Assembly: GCA_001510385.1 (NCBI GenBank)
Contig: LFFE01000024.1
Coordinates: 1 to 64,000, forward strand
DNA: 64,000 bases
Direction of reading: 5' to 3'
Source: Actinobacteria bacterium casp-actino5
GTDB lineage: Bacteria > Actinomycetota > Acidimicrobiia > Acidimicrobiales > Ilumatobacteraceae
Within the stretch, counting starts at the first letter, position 1. Every line of letters starts with the position of its first letter. The notes below the pieces were generated by a model. It was not told the origin of the DNA, did no database searches, and saw only the letters and a program-made list of their open reading frames with translations. Below, in pieces: positions 26,536-35,436 of the stretch. Position numbers and translations under genes: made by a program.

Positions 26536-28029
26536 GTGGCTGAGCACACTCGAAGCAAACAACTCGTCTCTATTTTTCAGCAGGCGCTGAAGGCCTTAGC
26601 TGGTAAGCGCAACGACTGGTGGCCGAGCAGCTTTCTCACTACTGGGCGCCCGACTCTTCGACTTCCAAGTGTCGGGATTGTGATCGCTCTTGCGTCAATT
26701 GTGATCGGTTGGTGGGCATTTGCAGGGGCCACCGGCTTGGACGATGACTCCCGACAAACATTTGATGCACGACCTGCGCTGTTCGCCGGAGCAGTCTCCG
26801 TGATGGCAATGACGTGGTCGCACCTTCTGTCGACACGACTTCGGCCACTCGAATATCTCTTCGGCGGTTTAGACCACATGTACCGGTGGCATAGGTGGAG
26901 TGGAGCGCTTGCGGTTGCAACAGTCTTCTTGCACACTCAGATTGTTGACGATGTGAAAGGGATCCCCGGAGCCTCTCGTTCAATCGCCAAAGCAGCAGAA
27001 GAACTTGCCGGCATCGCAGAAACATTTCTCTACATTCTCGTCATCGCAAGCTTCATACGGTGGGTGCCTTATCGCTGGTGGCGCCATACCCACAAGTTGA
27101 TGTACCCCGCCTACGTCATCTCGTGTGTCCACTTTTACACCGCCGAGAAACCATTCGGAAACGGTGAAGCGTGGGGCCGCTTCTACTCCACCGCAATGAT
27201 CATTGGAATCGCCGCTGGGGCATATCGACTTGTGTGGCGAGACATGATCAAGCGCGGACGTCCCTACACAGTTACCTCGATCGATCGTGGATCTCGCTAT
27301 CTCGATCTGACGTTGTCACCAGTCGGAACACCCATCAAACATCAGGCCGGCCAATTTGCATTCATCAAACTTGTCAAGAGCGGCCTTACCGAGCCTCATC
27401 CGTTCACCATTGCGTCAGGCCCAATCTCGAACAACCTTCGCTTTGTGATGAGAACCGACGGAGACTGGACAGGGCGCGTCAACAAACGACTCGCAATCGG
27501 CGATGAGGTGATTGTTGAAGGGGCATTCGGACGCTCACACCCGATTCCACGAAATGCTGAAGCTCCCGTGCTCTGGGTCGCTGGAGGAGTGGGGATCACT
27601 CCATTTCTCGCTTCCATCGACGTCCTGTCCGAAGACCCGCGTCCGGTGCCACCCCGTCTCTTCTACTCCGTTTCTTCTCGAGAAGAAGCGATTGGGCTCG
27701 ACGAGTTACGACGAGCCCACAAGCGTGGGCTGATTCAGCTGCATCTGCATGTGACGTCTGACGGCTCACGGCTATCTCCCAATGATGTCATCGGAGAATT
27801 TGGCGATGGCGGTCTCGTGAATGCCCATGTCGTGATGTGTGGCCCCCACGGGCTACTCCGCTCTGTTTCCCAGGCGGCACGCGACTGTGGAGCGTCAACG
27901 ATCCACGTTGAAGAGTTCGATATCCGTTCAGGAATTGCACCTGACCTCACTCAGGAGATCGACGACGTGATTGATGAGGTCACGAGTCGTCTACAAGCAC
28001 GCAAAGAGAACCAACGCGTTACTCAGTAA
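26536..28029 (+). CDS. Ferric-reductase-like flavocytochrome (heme membrane domain plus FAD/NAD(P) domain)
   Basis: 497 residues. The N-terminal half has five to six membrane helices with paired His heme ligands (HRWSGALAVATVFLHT and HTHKLMYPAYVISCVHF). The C-terminal half is a ferredoxin-reductase-type FAD and NAD(P) domain (GQFAFIKL, EPHPFTIAS, LWVAGGVGITPFLASI, VVMCGPHGLLRS). It should carry electrons from NAD(P)H through FAD to membrane heme, e.g. for ferric iron or superoxide; the acceptor is unknown. GTG start without a strong ribosome site. The last 11 bases overlap the convergent ligase gene. Confidence 0.85.
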   Translation: MAEHTRSKQLVSIFQQALKALAGKRNDWWPSSFLTTGRPTLRLPSVGIVIALASIVIGWWAFAGATGLDDDSRQTFDARPALFAGAVSVMAMTWSHLLSTRLRPLEYLFGGLDHMYRWHRWSGALAVATVFLHTQIVDDVKGIPGASRSIAKAAEELAGIAETFLYILVIASFIRWVPYRWWRHTHKLMYPAYVISCVHFYTAEKPFGNGEAWGRFYSTAMIIGIAAGAYRLVWRDMIKRGRPYTVTSIDRGSRYLDLTLSPVGTPIKHQAGQFAFIKLVKSGLTEPHPFTIASGPISNNLRFVMRTDGDWTGRVNKRLAIGDEVIVEGAFGRSHPIPRNAEAPVLWVAGGVGITPFLASIDVLSEDPRPVPPRLFYSVSSREEAIGLDELRRAHKRGLIQLHLHVTSDGSRLSPNDVIGEFGDGGLVNAHVVMCGPHGLLRSVSQAARDCGASTIHVEEFDIRSGIAPDLTQEIDDVIDEVTSRLQARKENQRVTQ

Positions 28030-29611
28030 TTGGCTCCAGCAACTTGCGAAGTTCTGCCTTTGCGATTTTCTCGAGCGTTGACCGAGGAAGCTCATCAACC
28101 ACTCGTACCGTCCGAGGAACCTTGAAATCTGCGAGATCACGCTGGCAGGCCGAAATGACAGCGTTAGCTACATCATCAGATGCGGCAGCCGATGGAATCA
28201 AGAACACCGCTGGAACCTCATCGAGCATGTAGTGCGGTTGCGCAACGACCGCACATTCGCTCACGAGTCCGGTTGCCATGATCACAGCCTCAATTTCTGA
28301 CGCGGCCACATTCTCTGCCCCGACTTTCAGCATGTCTTTCAGACGGTCTCCAAAAATGAGATCACCTGCATCGTTCATGATGATCGAATCACCGGTGGCA
28401 AACCAGCCGTCTTCATCGAAGGAATCTTGTGTCGCCTCAGGGTTGCCGGCATATTCCTTGAACAGCGAAACGCCTCGAATCCCACGAATAAACAACTCAC
28501 CGCTTTCCCCGGGGCCAACGTGAGTTCCGTCAGGTCGTCGCACATTGATCTCGTATGCCGGAGACGCCCGGCCAATGGTGTACGCAGCGCAAGGCTCATC
28601 TTGGTCGCCGACTATTCCTTGAGTAATCGTTTCAGTCATTCCCCACCACCCAAAGGTGGTGACGCCGAGACGCTCTTCGACTTCTGGCATCCGCACCGCG
28701 CATCCCCAAAACCGGAAGTGGTGTTGTTCAGGAATGTCTCCGCTGAGGAGCGCTTTTACACAAAACGGAATCGTCGACGCCCACGTCGACTTATTTCGAA
28801 TAGCAACATCCCAAAAACGCGATGCTGAGAACCTTGGCTGTACAACCATCGTTCCACCGGACCATAAGGTCGACAGCATTGAGTACGACTGAGCGTTGGT
28901 GTGGAACAGCGGCAAGAAAATCTGAGTGATGTCTGCAGAGGTCAACCTCATATGAGCACAGTTCATTTGCATTCCCCACACCACATTCGCGTGCGTCCAC
29001 AGCACGGCCTTCGGACGCGATGTCGTACCCGATGTAAATTGGATTCCAAGGTCTGCAAGCGGGTTGATTTCTCGCTCCGGTGCACGAACACCTTCTGTCA
29101 TGAGATCATCGAACTTTTCGTATTCGATACCAGCGGGAACATCGCTGGGCGCTCCGGCATCGGTTGAAGTCACGATGAGGAAACGAATCATTGGCGCAGA
29201 GTCACTGACGAGTTCAGCAAATCCCGGAGAGGTAATCGCCCCTACAACTCCAGCATGATCAGCGAAGTACTCCATATCTCTTGCTACAGATCGTGTATTG
29301 GTTGAGACCGCCACTGCACCAATTCGCGCGCAGGCAAACCAAGAAATGAGAAACTCCGGCGAGTTGTCGAGGTGAACAAGGACTCGATCGCCAACCTGCA
29401 CCCCTCGGGAATGCAGAGCTCCGGCAGCAGCCTCAACTGCCGCTCCAAATTCGCTATACGAGTATGTCTTCGGCTGCCCTTCAAACGGCTCCCACACGAT
29501 GAATGGCTTCGACCCATACTTCGCCACGCGAGAGGCAAGAACTGATGGAACATCGCGTCCTTCGACCATCGCCCATTTTCCGGCATCGATTCGATCTTTT
29601 AGGTCACCCAT
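28019..29611 (-). CDS. AMP-dependent acyl-CoA synthetase (CaiC-like)
   Basis: About 530 residues. P-loop FTSGTTSRPKAVLWTH, FLPLFHTNAQSYSML, TFGWWGMTETITQGI, GWFATGDSIIMNDAGDL, FGDRLKDMLKVGAENVAASEIE, and LPRSTLEKIAKAELRK. The TSRPKAV loop and WWGMTET resemble the crotonobetaine/carnitine-CoA ligase group, though the C-terminal catalytic motif has Glu-Lys in place of Gly-Lys. The substrate is uncertain. ATG 29611 (GGGGG eight bases upstream) is chosen over ATG 29626. Divergent from the hot-dog gene, which may act on the same acyl-CoA. Confidence 0.82.
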   Translation of the reverse strand: MGDLKDRIDAGKWAMVEGRDVPSVLASRVAKYGSKPFIVWEPFEGQPKTYSYSEFGAAVEAAAGALHSRGVQVGDRVLVHLDNSPEFLISWFACARIGAVAVSTNTRSVARDMEYFADHAGVVGAITSPGFAELVSDSAPMIRFLIVTSTDAGAPSDVPAGIEYEKFDDLMTEGVRAPEREINPLADLGIQFTSGTTSRPKAVLWTHANVVWGMQMNCAHMRLTSADITQIFLPLFHTNAQSYSMLSTLWSGGTMVVQPRFSASRFWDVAIRNKSTWASTIPFCVKALLSGDIPEQHHFRFWGCAVRMPEVEERLGVTTFGWWGMTETITQGIVGDQDEPCAAYTIGRASPAYEINVRRPDGTHVGPGESGELFIRGIRGVSLFKEYAGNPEATQDSFDEDGWFATGDSIIMNDAGDLIFGDRLKDMLKVGAENVAASEIEAVIMATGLVSECAVVAQPHYMLDEVPAVFLIPSAAASDDVANAVISACQRDLADFKVPRTVRVVDELPRSTLEKIAKAELRKLLEPITE

Positions 29612-29730
29612 ATCAATAGCCCCCATTCATAGGTCACTTCACTGCGACCATGGTCGTGCACGAAGCGTAGAACGAGGCACCGATGTTATGAGAATCAGAA
29701 CCACTACTGCCCATCTGCGACACTTGCGAT

Positions 29731-30648
29731 ATGACAACTCCATTTTCTGGCACCATTCAACGCGACGGTGACACTGTGCAGGGCGACTGGCGGGCTCCAC
29801 GCCAGATGCTGCATGACCAAACCTACGACGGTCACGCAAGTGTTCATGATGACTCAATGGCTGAGGGTCTCGGCCTTCCGGGTGCCCCAATCGAAGGGCC
29901 GACACATTTCAGTCAACTCGATGTACTCGCCTTCGAACTATTTGGAGATGAGTGGTTTATCACGGGGTGTGTGAGTTCTCATTTCGAAAATATGGTGATC
30001 GAAGGCGAGCTCGTCAAAGCCTTTGCTCAACAAACTGGCGCTCATACTGCGGAGGCGTGGGCAGAGAAAGAGAACGGCGACCGGATCCTTACCGCCTCTC
30101 TGACGATCAAAGGTGCCGGAACCCTGTTATCAGCCCGACTCGCTTCCGCCCAAGCAAAAACACCCGGAGATCTATTCATCATTGACCGACTTGAGATCGG
30201 AATGGTGACCGGCCCCGATGATGCGACCCTCACGATGGCCGATCGAAATGGAGACCTCTACCCCTTCTCTCTTCAAGAGAAACTCGGCAGTATCACCGAG
30301 CCTTGCGAGTGGTATTCCGATAGTGACTCAAGTCCCTGGGGCCATCCAGTTGTCCCATCAGAGATGTTAAGTGTCATGGGGCACCGAGGTGGCTCGCACC
30401 TGCCGGTGCGGGGTCCCTCTGTTGGATTGTTCGTTGACCTCGAAGTGTTGCGATATCAGCCAGTTCTCGTCGGTACCACATATTCGGTAACGCATGAGGT
30501 CATCGCAATTGGTCAAAGCAAGCGGGTCGAGTCGTATTGGACGCGTTCCTCAATTGTTGATGAACATGGCGAAGCAGTTGCAGATGTTCTCCTCCATCAA
30601 GGGGTGTTCAAGGCTTCGTTTGCCGACTACCCGACATCGATTCAGTGA
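29731..30648 (+). CDS. Hot-dog-fold (MaoC-like) protein of unknown substrate
   Basis: 305 residues. The N-terminal half has SMAEGLGLPGAPIEGPTHFSQLDVLAFELFG followed by SSHFENMVIEGELVKAF, which reads as a MaoC-like hot-dog helix and strand; the C-terminal half (GLFVDLEVLRYQPVLVGTTYSVTHEVIAIGQSKRVESYWTRSSI) reads as a second hot-dog unit. A double hot-dog suggests an acyl-CoA hydratase/dehydratase-like or thioesterase function. The classical MaoC D-x(4)-H catalytic pair is not clear. Divergent from the CaiC-like ligase. The call is from fold resemblance only. Confidence 0.6.
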   Translation: MTTPFSGTIQRDGDTVQGDWRAPRQMLHDQTYDGHASVHDDSMAEGLGLPGAPIEGPTHFSQLDVLAFELFGDEWFITGCVSSHFENMVIEGELVKAFAQQTGAHTAEAWAEKENGDRILTASLTIKGAGTLLSARLASAQAKTPGDLFIIDRLEIGMVTGPDDATLTMADRNGDLYPFSLQEKLGSITEPCEWYSDSDSSPWGHPVVPSEMLSVMGHRGGSHLPVRGPSVGLFVDLEVLRYQPVLVGTTYSVTHEVIAIGQSKRVESYWTRSSIVDEHGEAVADVLLHQGVFKASFADYPTSIQ

Positions 30649-30655
30649 CACTTCA

Positions 30656-31546
30656 TCAGGTCACGTAAAGAATGAACCATGGCAGTGTGAACACCGATAG
30701 CAAAGTTCCTGCCATCACCATCGTCGCGGTTTCATCAGGGCGTGAATCAAGTTCGATCGCAATCACTGCAGCAAAGACAGCTGTCGGCATCGCCGCTTGA
30801 AGCACGATCGCACCTGCAGCATCACCGGTGAGCCCAAGCCCTGAGGCGATTGGAACAGCCACGAGCGGTTGCACCAGCAATTTCGCCGTGAGCGATCGGA
30901 GCACATCAATATCGAACTTCGGGCGACCAATCGTGTTGAGTTGAATCCCAAGGGTGACGAGCATTACTGGGATAATTGCGCCCGCGAGCAAACCAACCGG
31001 CCGATCGACAACCAGTGGCATATCGAGATCGAACGAATTCACAAGCAAGGCGGGTGGAATCATCAGCGTCATCGGTGATCGAAGTGCTCGGCCAAAACCT
31101 GCGAGACCACCTTCGGCCAATGTCACAGCAAGAATGAGACCAAGACCGTTGACAACCACCATCGCAACAGCGGCATATGGCCGAGCAGAATCATCGAAGC
31201 TGAATAACACGATCGCAAGACCAAAGTTGCCAACGTTTCCGTATGCCCCTGTTGTCACCACCGCCGCGCGACGATCACGGGGAAGTTTCCATGAAATTGC
31301 ATAAGCAATCAGTGCCGCCACCGAAAACGCTGCAGCAGCAGCCAACGAAAGACGACCGAGCAATTTTGGGGCCAGGCTGGCGTTGCTGAGGGCATCAAAT
31401 ACGAATGCCGGACCGATCAACCAGTACGAAAGTTTTGCAAGCGGCTGGGCCGGAATCTGAAGCCACCTGCCAATTACGACACCTGCGACCACCAAGATGA
31501 GAACAGGACCGAGGATGTCAAGGAGGATGCGCACGATATCGGACAC
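30656..31546 (-). CDS. AEC-family (auxin efflux carrier-like) permease
   Basis: About 296 residues, roughly ten hydrophobic helices in two halves. The segments YWLIGPAFVFDALSNASL, TGAYGNVGNFGLAIVLF (central NxG-N motif) and LLVQPLVAVPIASGLGLTGDAAGAIVLQAAMPTAVFAAVIA are typical of bacterial AEC transporters for organic acids such as malate or malonate. Start GTG 31546 is chosen over GTG 31555 because TACGGT lies seven bases before it. Divergent from the alpha-glucosidase. Confidence 0.85.
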   Translation of the reverse strand: MSDIVRILLDILGPVLILVVAGVVIGRWLQIPAQPLAKLSYWLIGPAFVFDALSNASLAPKLLGRLSLAAAAAFSVAALIAYAISWKLPRDRRAAVVTTGAYGNVGNFGLAIVLFSFDDSARPYAAVAMVVVNGLGLILAVTLAEGGLAGFGRALRSPMTLMIPPALLVNSFDLDMPLVVDRPVGLLAGAIIPVMLVTLGIQLNTIGRPKFDIDVLRSLTAKLLVQPLVAVPIASGLGLTGDAAGAIVLQAAMPTAVFAAVIAIELDSRPDETATMVMAGTLLSVFTLPWFILYVT

Positions 31547-31553
31547 GCGGCAC

Positions 31554-31559
31554 ACCGTA
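31554..31559 (-). promoter_or_regulatory. Putative -10 box (TACGGT) of the AEC permease gene
   Basis: On the minus strand TACGGT ends seven bases before GTG 31546, supporting that start and a leaderless transcript. Confidence 0.4.
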
Positions 31560-31617
31560 CCGAACGTGTTAGCTCAATAAACCGTTGAGTGCTTCGACAC
31601 CGACCAATACTGACCCG

Positions 31618-31623
31618 TATCCT
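31618..31623 (+). promoter_or_regulatory. Putative -10 box (TATCCT) of the alpha-glucosidase gene
   Basis: TATCCT ends eight bases before the ATG at 31632. TTCGAC about 19 bases upstream is a weak -35 candidate. Confidence 0.4.
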
Positions 31624-31631
31624 GTCGGGCA

Positions 31632-33278
31632 ATGAGCGAAACAATTCACGTCGCAGCAGGAACTGAGTGGTGGCGAAATGCTGTCGTCTATCAGGTGTAC
31701 CCACGGTCATTCGCTGATGCAAATGGTGACGGCACTGGTGACGTTGAAGGAATTCGATCTCGGATTCCATATCTAACTCAACTTGGGGTGAATGCAATCT
31801 GGATGAACCCGTGGTACCCGTCACCGCTGCTCGATGGCGGCTACGACGTCGCTGATTATCGTTCCATCGCTCCAATGTTCGGATCCCTTGACGACGCGAA
31901 ACGTCTCATCGCAGACGCACATGACGCAGGTATTCGAGTGATTGTTGATCTCGTTCCCAATCACACATCGTGGGATCACAAGTGGTTCGTTGAAGCCGTT
32001 GCCGCAACTCCGGGCAGCGCCGCTCGAGACCGCTACATCTTTCGGGACGGTAAAGGTGAGAATGGAGAGCTGCCGCCAACGAACTGGTCCTCAGTGTTCG
32101 GTGGCCCTGCGTGGAGTCGATGTGAGGACGGACAGTGGTACCTCCACCTGTTTGACATCAGCCAACCTGATCTCAACTGGACCAACCCAGAAGTTCGCGC
32201 CGAGTTCTGCGACATTTTCCGGTTTTGGGTTGACCTCGGCGCAGACGGTTTCAGAGTCGACGTTTCGCACGGGTTGATCAAAGACCCCGATTTTCCTGAT
32301 GTCGATCTCGCCAGCGAGATTCTCACGGTTGGCCACATTGAAAACCATCCGCACTGGGACCGAGATGAAGTTCACGAGATCAATCGCGAATGGCGCGCCG
32401 TACTCGATGCAAAAGAAGTTGAACTCGGACGTGAGCTCATGATGGTGGCAGAGGCCTGGGTGAAGCCCGAAAGTGTGCCGCTCTATCTTCGCCCCGACGA
32501 GTATCACCAGTCATTCAATTTCGACTTCCTTGGTTGCCCTTGGGACATCACGCAGATGCGTTCATCGATCAACCGTGCTCTTGTTGACGCCGCGTCCGTT
32601 GGTTCCTCGGCGACTTGGGTGCTGTCAAACCACGACGTCGTGCGCCATGCAACTCGCTACGGACTCCCCGAGGGAACCGACTACCAAGAATGGCTCATGC
32701 ACGGTTCAGCTGAACTCTGTGATCACACACTTGGGGTGAAGCGCGCCCGGGCCATCACGATGATGTTGCTCGCTCTTCCAGGTTCGACGTACATCTATCA
32801 GGGTGAAGAACTTGGCCTACATGAAGTGCACGATCTCCCACACGAGGTACTTGACGATCCGGTGTGGCGACGTTCGGAACACACCCGAAAAGGCCGAGAC
32901 GGGTGCCGTGTGCCAATTCCTTGGACAACAACTGGCGCATCATTTGGGTTCGGGAGCGACGGGTCGTGGCTTCCACAACCGAGTGACTGGGGCGCACAAT
33001 CTGTTGAGGCGCAAGATGGTGTAGCGGGCTCGGTTCTCGAGCTCTACAGATCGGCCCTCCCGTTGCGTGCAGCGTCGTGGGTCGACAGTGGCGACCTCAA
33101 CTGGCTTGAGCTCGATCCACATGCGATCGCTTTTGAGCGCAACGGCTACGTGTGCATCACCAACTTCGGTGACAGCGACATTCAACTCCCTGATGGCGAT
33201 CTCTTGCTTGCCTCAGACGACTCGGCAAGTGTCGCAATGATCGCTGCCAATACGACGGTGTGGATCAAGCGTCCTTGA
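31632..33278 (+). CDS. GH13-family alpha-glucosidase
   Basis: 548 residues. GH13 (beta/alpha)8 barrel: VYQVYPRSFADANGDGTGDVEGI, region I DLVPNHTS, region II nucleophile Asp in GFRVDVSHGL, acid/base Glu in MMVAEAWV, region IV LSNHDVVRH. QPDLNWTNPEVR and YQGEELGL are typical of alpha-1,4-glucosidases of the actinobacterial (AglA-like, GH13_30) type. No signal peptide, so it acts inside the cell on maltose or oligosaccharides. No transporter or regulator gene for sugar is adjacent. Confidence 0.92.
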   Translation: MSETIHVAAGTEWWRNAVVYQVYPRSFADANGDGTGDVEGIRSRIPYLTQLGVNAIWMNPWYPSPLLDGGYDVADYRSIAPMFGSLDDAKRLIADAHDAGIRVIVDLVPNHTSWDHKWFVEAVAATPGSAARDRYIFRDGKGENGELPPTNWSSVFGGPAWSRCEDGQWYLHLFDISQPDLNWTNPEVRAEFCDIFRFWVDLGADGFRVDVSHGLIKDPDFPDVDLASEILTVGHIENHPHWDRDEVHEINREWRAVLDAKEVELGRELMMVAEAWVKPESVPLYLRPDEYHQSFNFDFLGCPWDITQMRSSINRALVDAASVGSSATWVLSNHDVVRHATRYGLPEGTDYQEWLMHGSAELCDHTLGVKRARAITMMLLALPGSTYIYQGEELGLHEVHDLPHEVLDDPVWRRSEHTRKGRDGCRVPIPWTTTGASFGFGSDGSWLPQPSDWGAQSVEAQDGVAGSVLELYRSALPLRAASWVDSGDLNWLELDPHAIAFERNGYVCITNFGDSDIQLPDGDLLLASDDSASVAMIAANTTVWIKRP

Positions 33279-33327
33279 CCAACATCAAGGCAGTCTCACG
33301 AGTCTCAATTCAAGATGCAGGCCAGCC

Positions 33328-34575
33328 TCAGCCAAACGAGTTGAGCGCATCAACGGTGATATCGACGATGCGGTCAATGTGCTCATCGGTCACCACCATT
33401 GGTGGGGCAAACAGCAGCGCATCTGCGACCGCAGGACCTGAGCCAGCGGGGTACACCCACATACCACGCTGCACACAAGCCTCAACCGCTTCCACCGCAG
33501 ACAATCCCGCAAGTTCAACACCAATCATGAGGCCTCGACCACGGATTTCAGTGACCCTCGAATGGCCGCTCAGCGCGCTCGACAGCGCTGACTGCATGCG
33601 ATCCCCCATCACCTTTGTTCGGTCGACAAGTTGTTCGCGCTCCATAATGTCAAGCACTGCGAGCGCCCCAGCACACATCGCATCTGGACCCGAGTAGGTA
33701 AAGAACATCACGTTGCCACCTGCATCTGAAATAGAGCCAGTGACCTCATCGGAGGCTGTCACCATCGACATCGGCACGTATCCGCCGCCAAGACCCTTCG
33801 CTGACACAAGGATGTCAGGCTGCACCGGGTCGTGTTGGTGCCCCCAGGTCAGTCCGGTTCTGCCAAATCCGGTCATGACCTCATCTGCGATGAAGAGCAC
33901 GCCATACTGCTGGCAGACCTCCATGGCCTGTTGCCAATAATCCTCATTCGCAACCAGAGCACCTGCAGATGCACCAATGACCGGTTCTGCCATGAATGCC
34001 GACACCGTCTCGGGTCCGGCGGCTTCAATGGCTGCCGCTAGGGCGGATGCATCATTCCAGGGAACCTTCGGCCACTCGGCAAGCAACGGGTCAAGGCCCG
34101 ACCGACGCGCCATGTGGCCACCAATTCCAAGAGTTGCAATCGTCGCACCGTGGTAACTCGGGAGACGGGCGATGACCTTATACCTCTGATCATCTCCTCG
34201 GCTGAGGTGATATTGCCGCGCAACACGAACCGCGGTATCGGTCGCTTCTGAACCGCCTCCAGCAAAGTACACATGCCCAAAGCCCGAGGGCAGCCAGTTG
34301 TTCACAAGTTTGTCGACCAGCGCTACACGGTTGGGGGTCGCCCACGTCGGAACGACGTAATCAATCGCTCTCATTGCCGCGGCAACCGCATCAGCAACTT
34401 CAGTGCGACCATGACCAATATTTGTCACCACCGCACCGCCAGCGGCATCGATTACTCGGCCACCGTCTTCGAGAATGAGTTCAACCCCGTCTGTCTGAAC
34501 CACAACGGGCGGTCGACTTGCAGCGCGAGTAAACGAGTAACGGTCAACCGATGATTCCGGAAGAGTTTGCGACAT
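33328..34575 (-). CDS. Class III (fold type I) PLP aminotransferase
   Basis: 415 residues. GGSEATDTAVRVARQYH, SYHGATIATLGIGGH, AEPVIGASAGALV, ADEVMTGFGRTGL and the PLP-binding lysine in VSAKGLGGGYVPMS. This belongs to the omega-aminotransferase/acetylornithine-like class III group; the GHMARR and FTYSGPDAMCAG details do not settle the amino donor. Candidates include beta-alanine, putrescine or aspartate-family substrates. Complete; monocistronic and convergent with the alpha-glucosidase. Confidence 0.87.
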   Translation of the reverse strand: MSQTLPESSVDRYSFTRAASRPPVVVQTDGVELILEDGGRVIDAAGGAVVTNIGHGRTEVADAVAAAMRAIDYVVPTWATPNRVALVDKLVNNWLPSGFGHVYFAGGGSEATDTAVRVARQYHLSRGDDQRYKVIARLPSYHGATIATLGIGGHMARRSGLDPLLAEWPKVPWNDASALAAAIEAAGPETVSAFMAEPVIGASAGALVANEDYWQQAMEVCQQYGVLFIADEVMTGFGRTGLTWGHQHDPVQPDILVSAKGLGGGYVPMSMVTASDEVTGSISDAGGNVMFFTYSGPDAMCAGALAVLDIMEREQLVDRTKVMGDRMQSALSSALSGHSRVTEIRGRGLMIGVELAGLSAVEAVEACVQRGMWVYPAGSGPAVADALLFAPPMVVTDEHIDRIVDITVDALNSFG

Positions 34576-34813
34576 AAGAACATTCTTTCAGATCGACGAC
34601 CAAAACTGATTGTCATGGGCAAAGTGGCTCACAGCGACCGTTTCTTACTCATCGGTTCACGGTCGGAGTTCTTGGGACATCAGACAAACGATGACTCAGA
34701 ACATGCAGGATGCTCAGGGTCGATGGTCGTGCGAGTGATCTGATGACGTAATCACCCCGCGTGAATTGGATAGTTGCGAGAGGCAAGTGATTAATGACAG
34801 GTGGCCAATGGCT

Positions 34814-35170
34814 TCAGCGGTCGCGGGCCTTTTCGTCGCGGGCCTCTTCGTCGCGGGCCAATTCATCGACACCAGTGAGTGGAGGCCTTAGCCGTCGATA
34901 GACGGCTCGACCCAACAGGTGTGTGCCAACGGGGCCCGTCACTAACTGCAACACCACCACGAGCAAGGCCGTCACAGTCACGACCACTGAGCGAACCGAG
35001 AGGGAAACACCAAGTGCGATTGCAAAGATGCCAAGAGTAGGTGCCTTCGCAGCCGCATGCATGCGGGCATAGATGTCGTCAAAACGCCATACCCCCACTC
35101 CGGCCAGCAAGATCAGCGCAGCACCGAACACCAGCAGGGCACCAGCAATCACATCGGCGACCGACCCCAT
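34814..35170 (-). CDS. mnhG: Na+/H+ antiporter subunit G (Mrp/Mnh)
   Basis: 118 residues, three membrane helices: VIAGALLVFGAALILLAGVGVWRFDDIYARMHAAAKAPTLG is the MnhG core. It starts at the ATG that overlaps the mnhF stop as TGATG; a GTG one codon earlier is possible. The C-terminal tail is an odd charged repeat, ELARDEEARDEKARDR, encoded by three 15-bp direct repeats at 34821-34865. Last gene of the mnhAB-C-D-E-F-G operon. Confidence 0.9.
   Translation of the reverse strand: MGSVADVIAGALLVFGAALILLAGVGVWRFDDIYARMHAAAKAPTLGIFAIALGVSLSVRSVVVTVTALLVVVLQLVTGPVGTHLLGRAVYRRLRPPLTGVDELARDEEARDEKARDR
34821..34865 (+). repeat. Three 15-bp tandem repeats in the 3' end of mnhG
   Basis: Units tcgcgggccttttcg, tcgcgggcctcttcg and tcgcgggccaattca lie head to tail. 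On the coding (minus) strand they encode ARDE-type pentapeptides, so the unit length keeps the frame and copy number could vary between strains. Confidence 0.85.
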
Positions 35171-35436
35171 CACTCACCTCCTCGACGTTCGATGTAGCGA
35201 GCCATCACACCAGTGCCGACAAATGCCACAAGCGCGACGACCAAGACCGTATCGAGCGAGGTCACCGAGTCTTCCCTAGCCGTTTCAACAAGGATTCCAC
35301 AAGTGACCGCAATCAATAATCCATCGAGGGCGATCACGCGATCAGCTACCGAAGGCCCCTTGAACAAGCGCCACAGGAACAATGCGCTGGCTGCGGTCAA
35401 TAGCACGAAGGCGATTCTGATCGACACACCAATCAC
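35170..35436 (-). CDS. mnhF: Na+/H+ antiporter subunit F (Mrp/Mnh)
   Basis: 88 residues, three membrane helices: RLFKGPSVADRVIALDGLLIAVTCGIL is the MnhF signature (R..GP...DRV.A.D). GTG start inside the mnhE stop (GTGA, 35433-35436). A small structural subunit of the multi-subunit antiporter complex. Confidence 0.92.
   Translation of the reverse strand: MIGVSIRIAFVLLTAASALFLWRLFKGPSVADRVIALDGLLIAVTCGILVETAREDSVTSLDTVLVVALVAFVGTGVMARYIERRGGE

Noticed and set aside
29645-29656. CGACCATGGTCG palindrome between divergent ligase and hot-dog genes
   Set aside because: A 12-base palindrome is expected many times in 64 kb by chance, and no second copy or flanking symmetry was seen.
33273-33290. CCTTGA-6-TCAAGG hairpin at the end of the alpha-glucosidase gene
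   Set aside because: Short stem overlapping the stop codon and no U-tract; too weak to call a terminator.
34576-34813. 238-base gap between the aminotransferase and mnhG
   Set aside because: Searched for small ORFs, tRNA-like folds and strong hairpins on both strands; nothing convincing seen.
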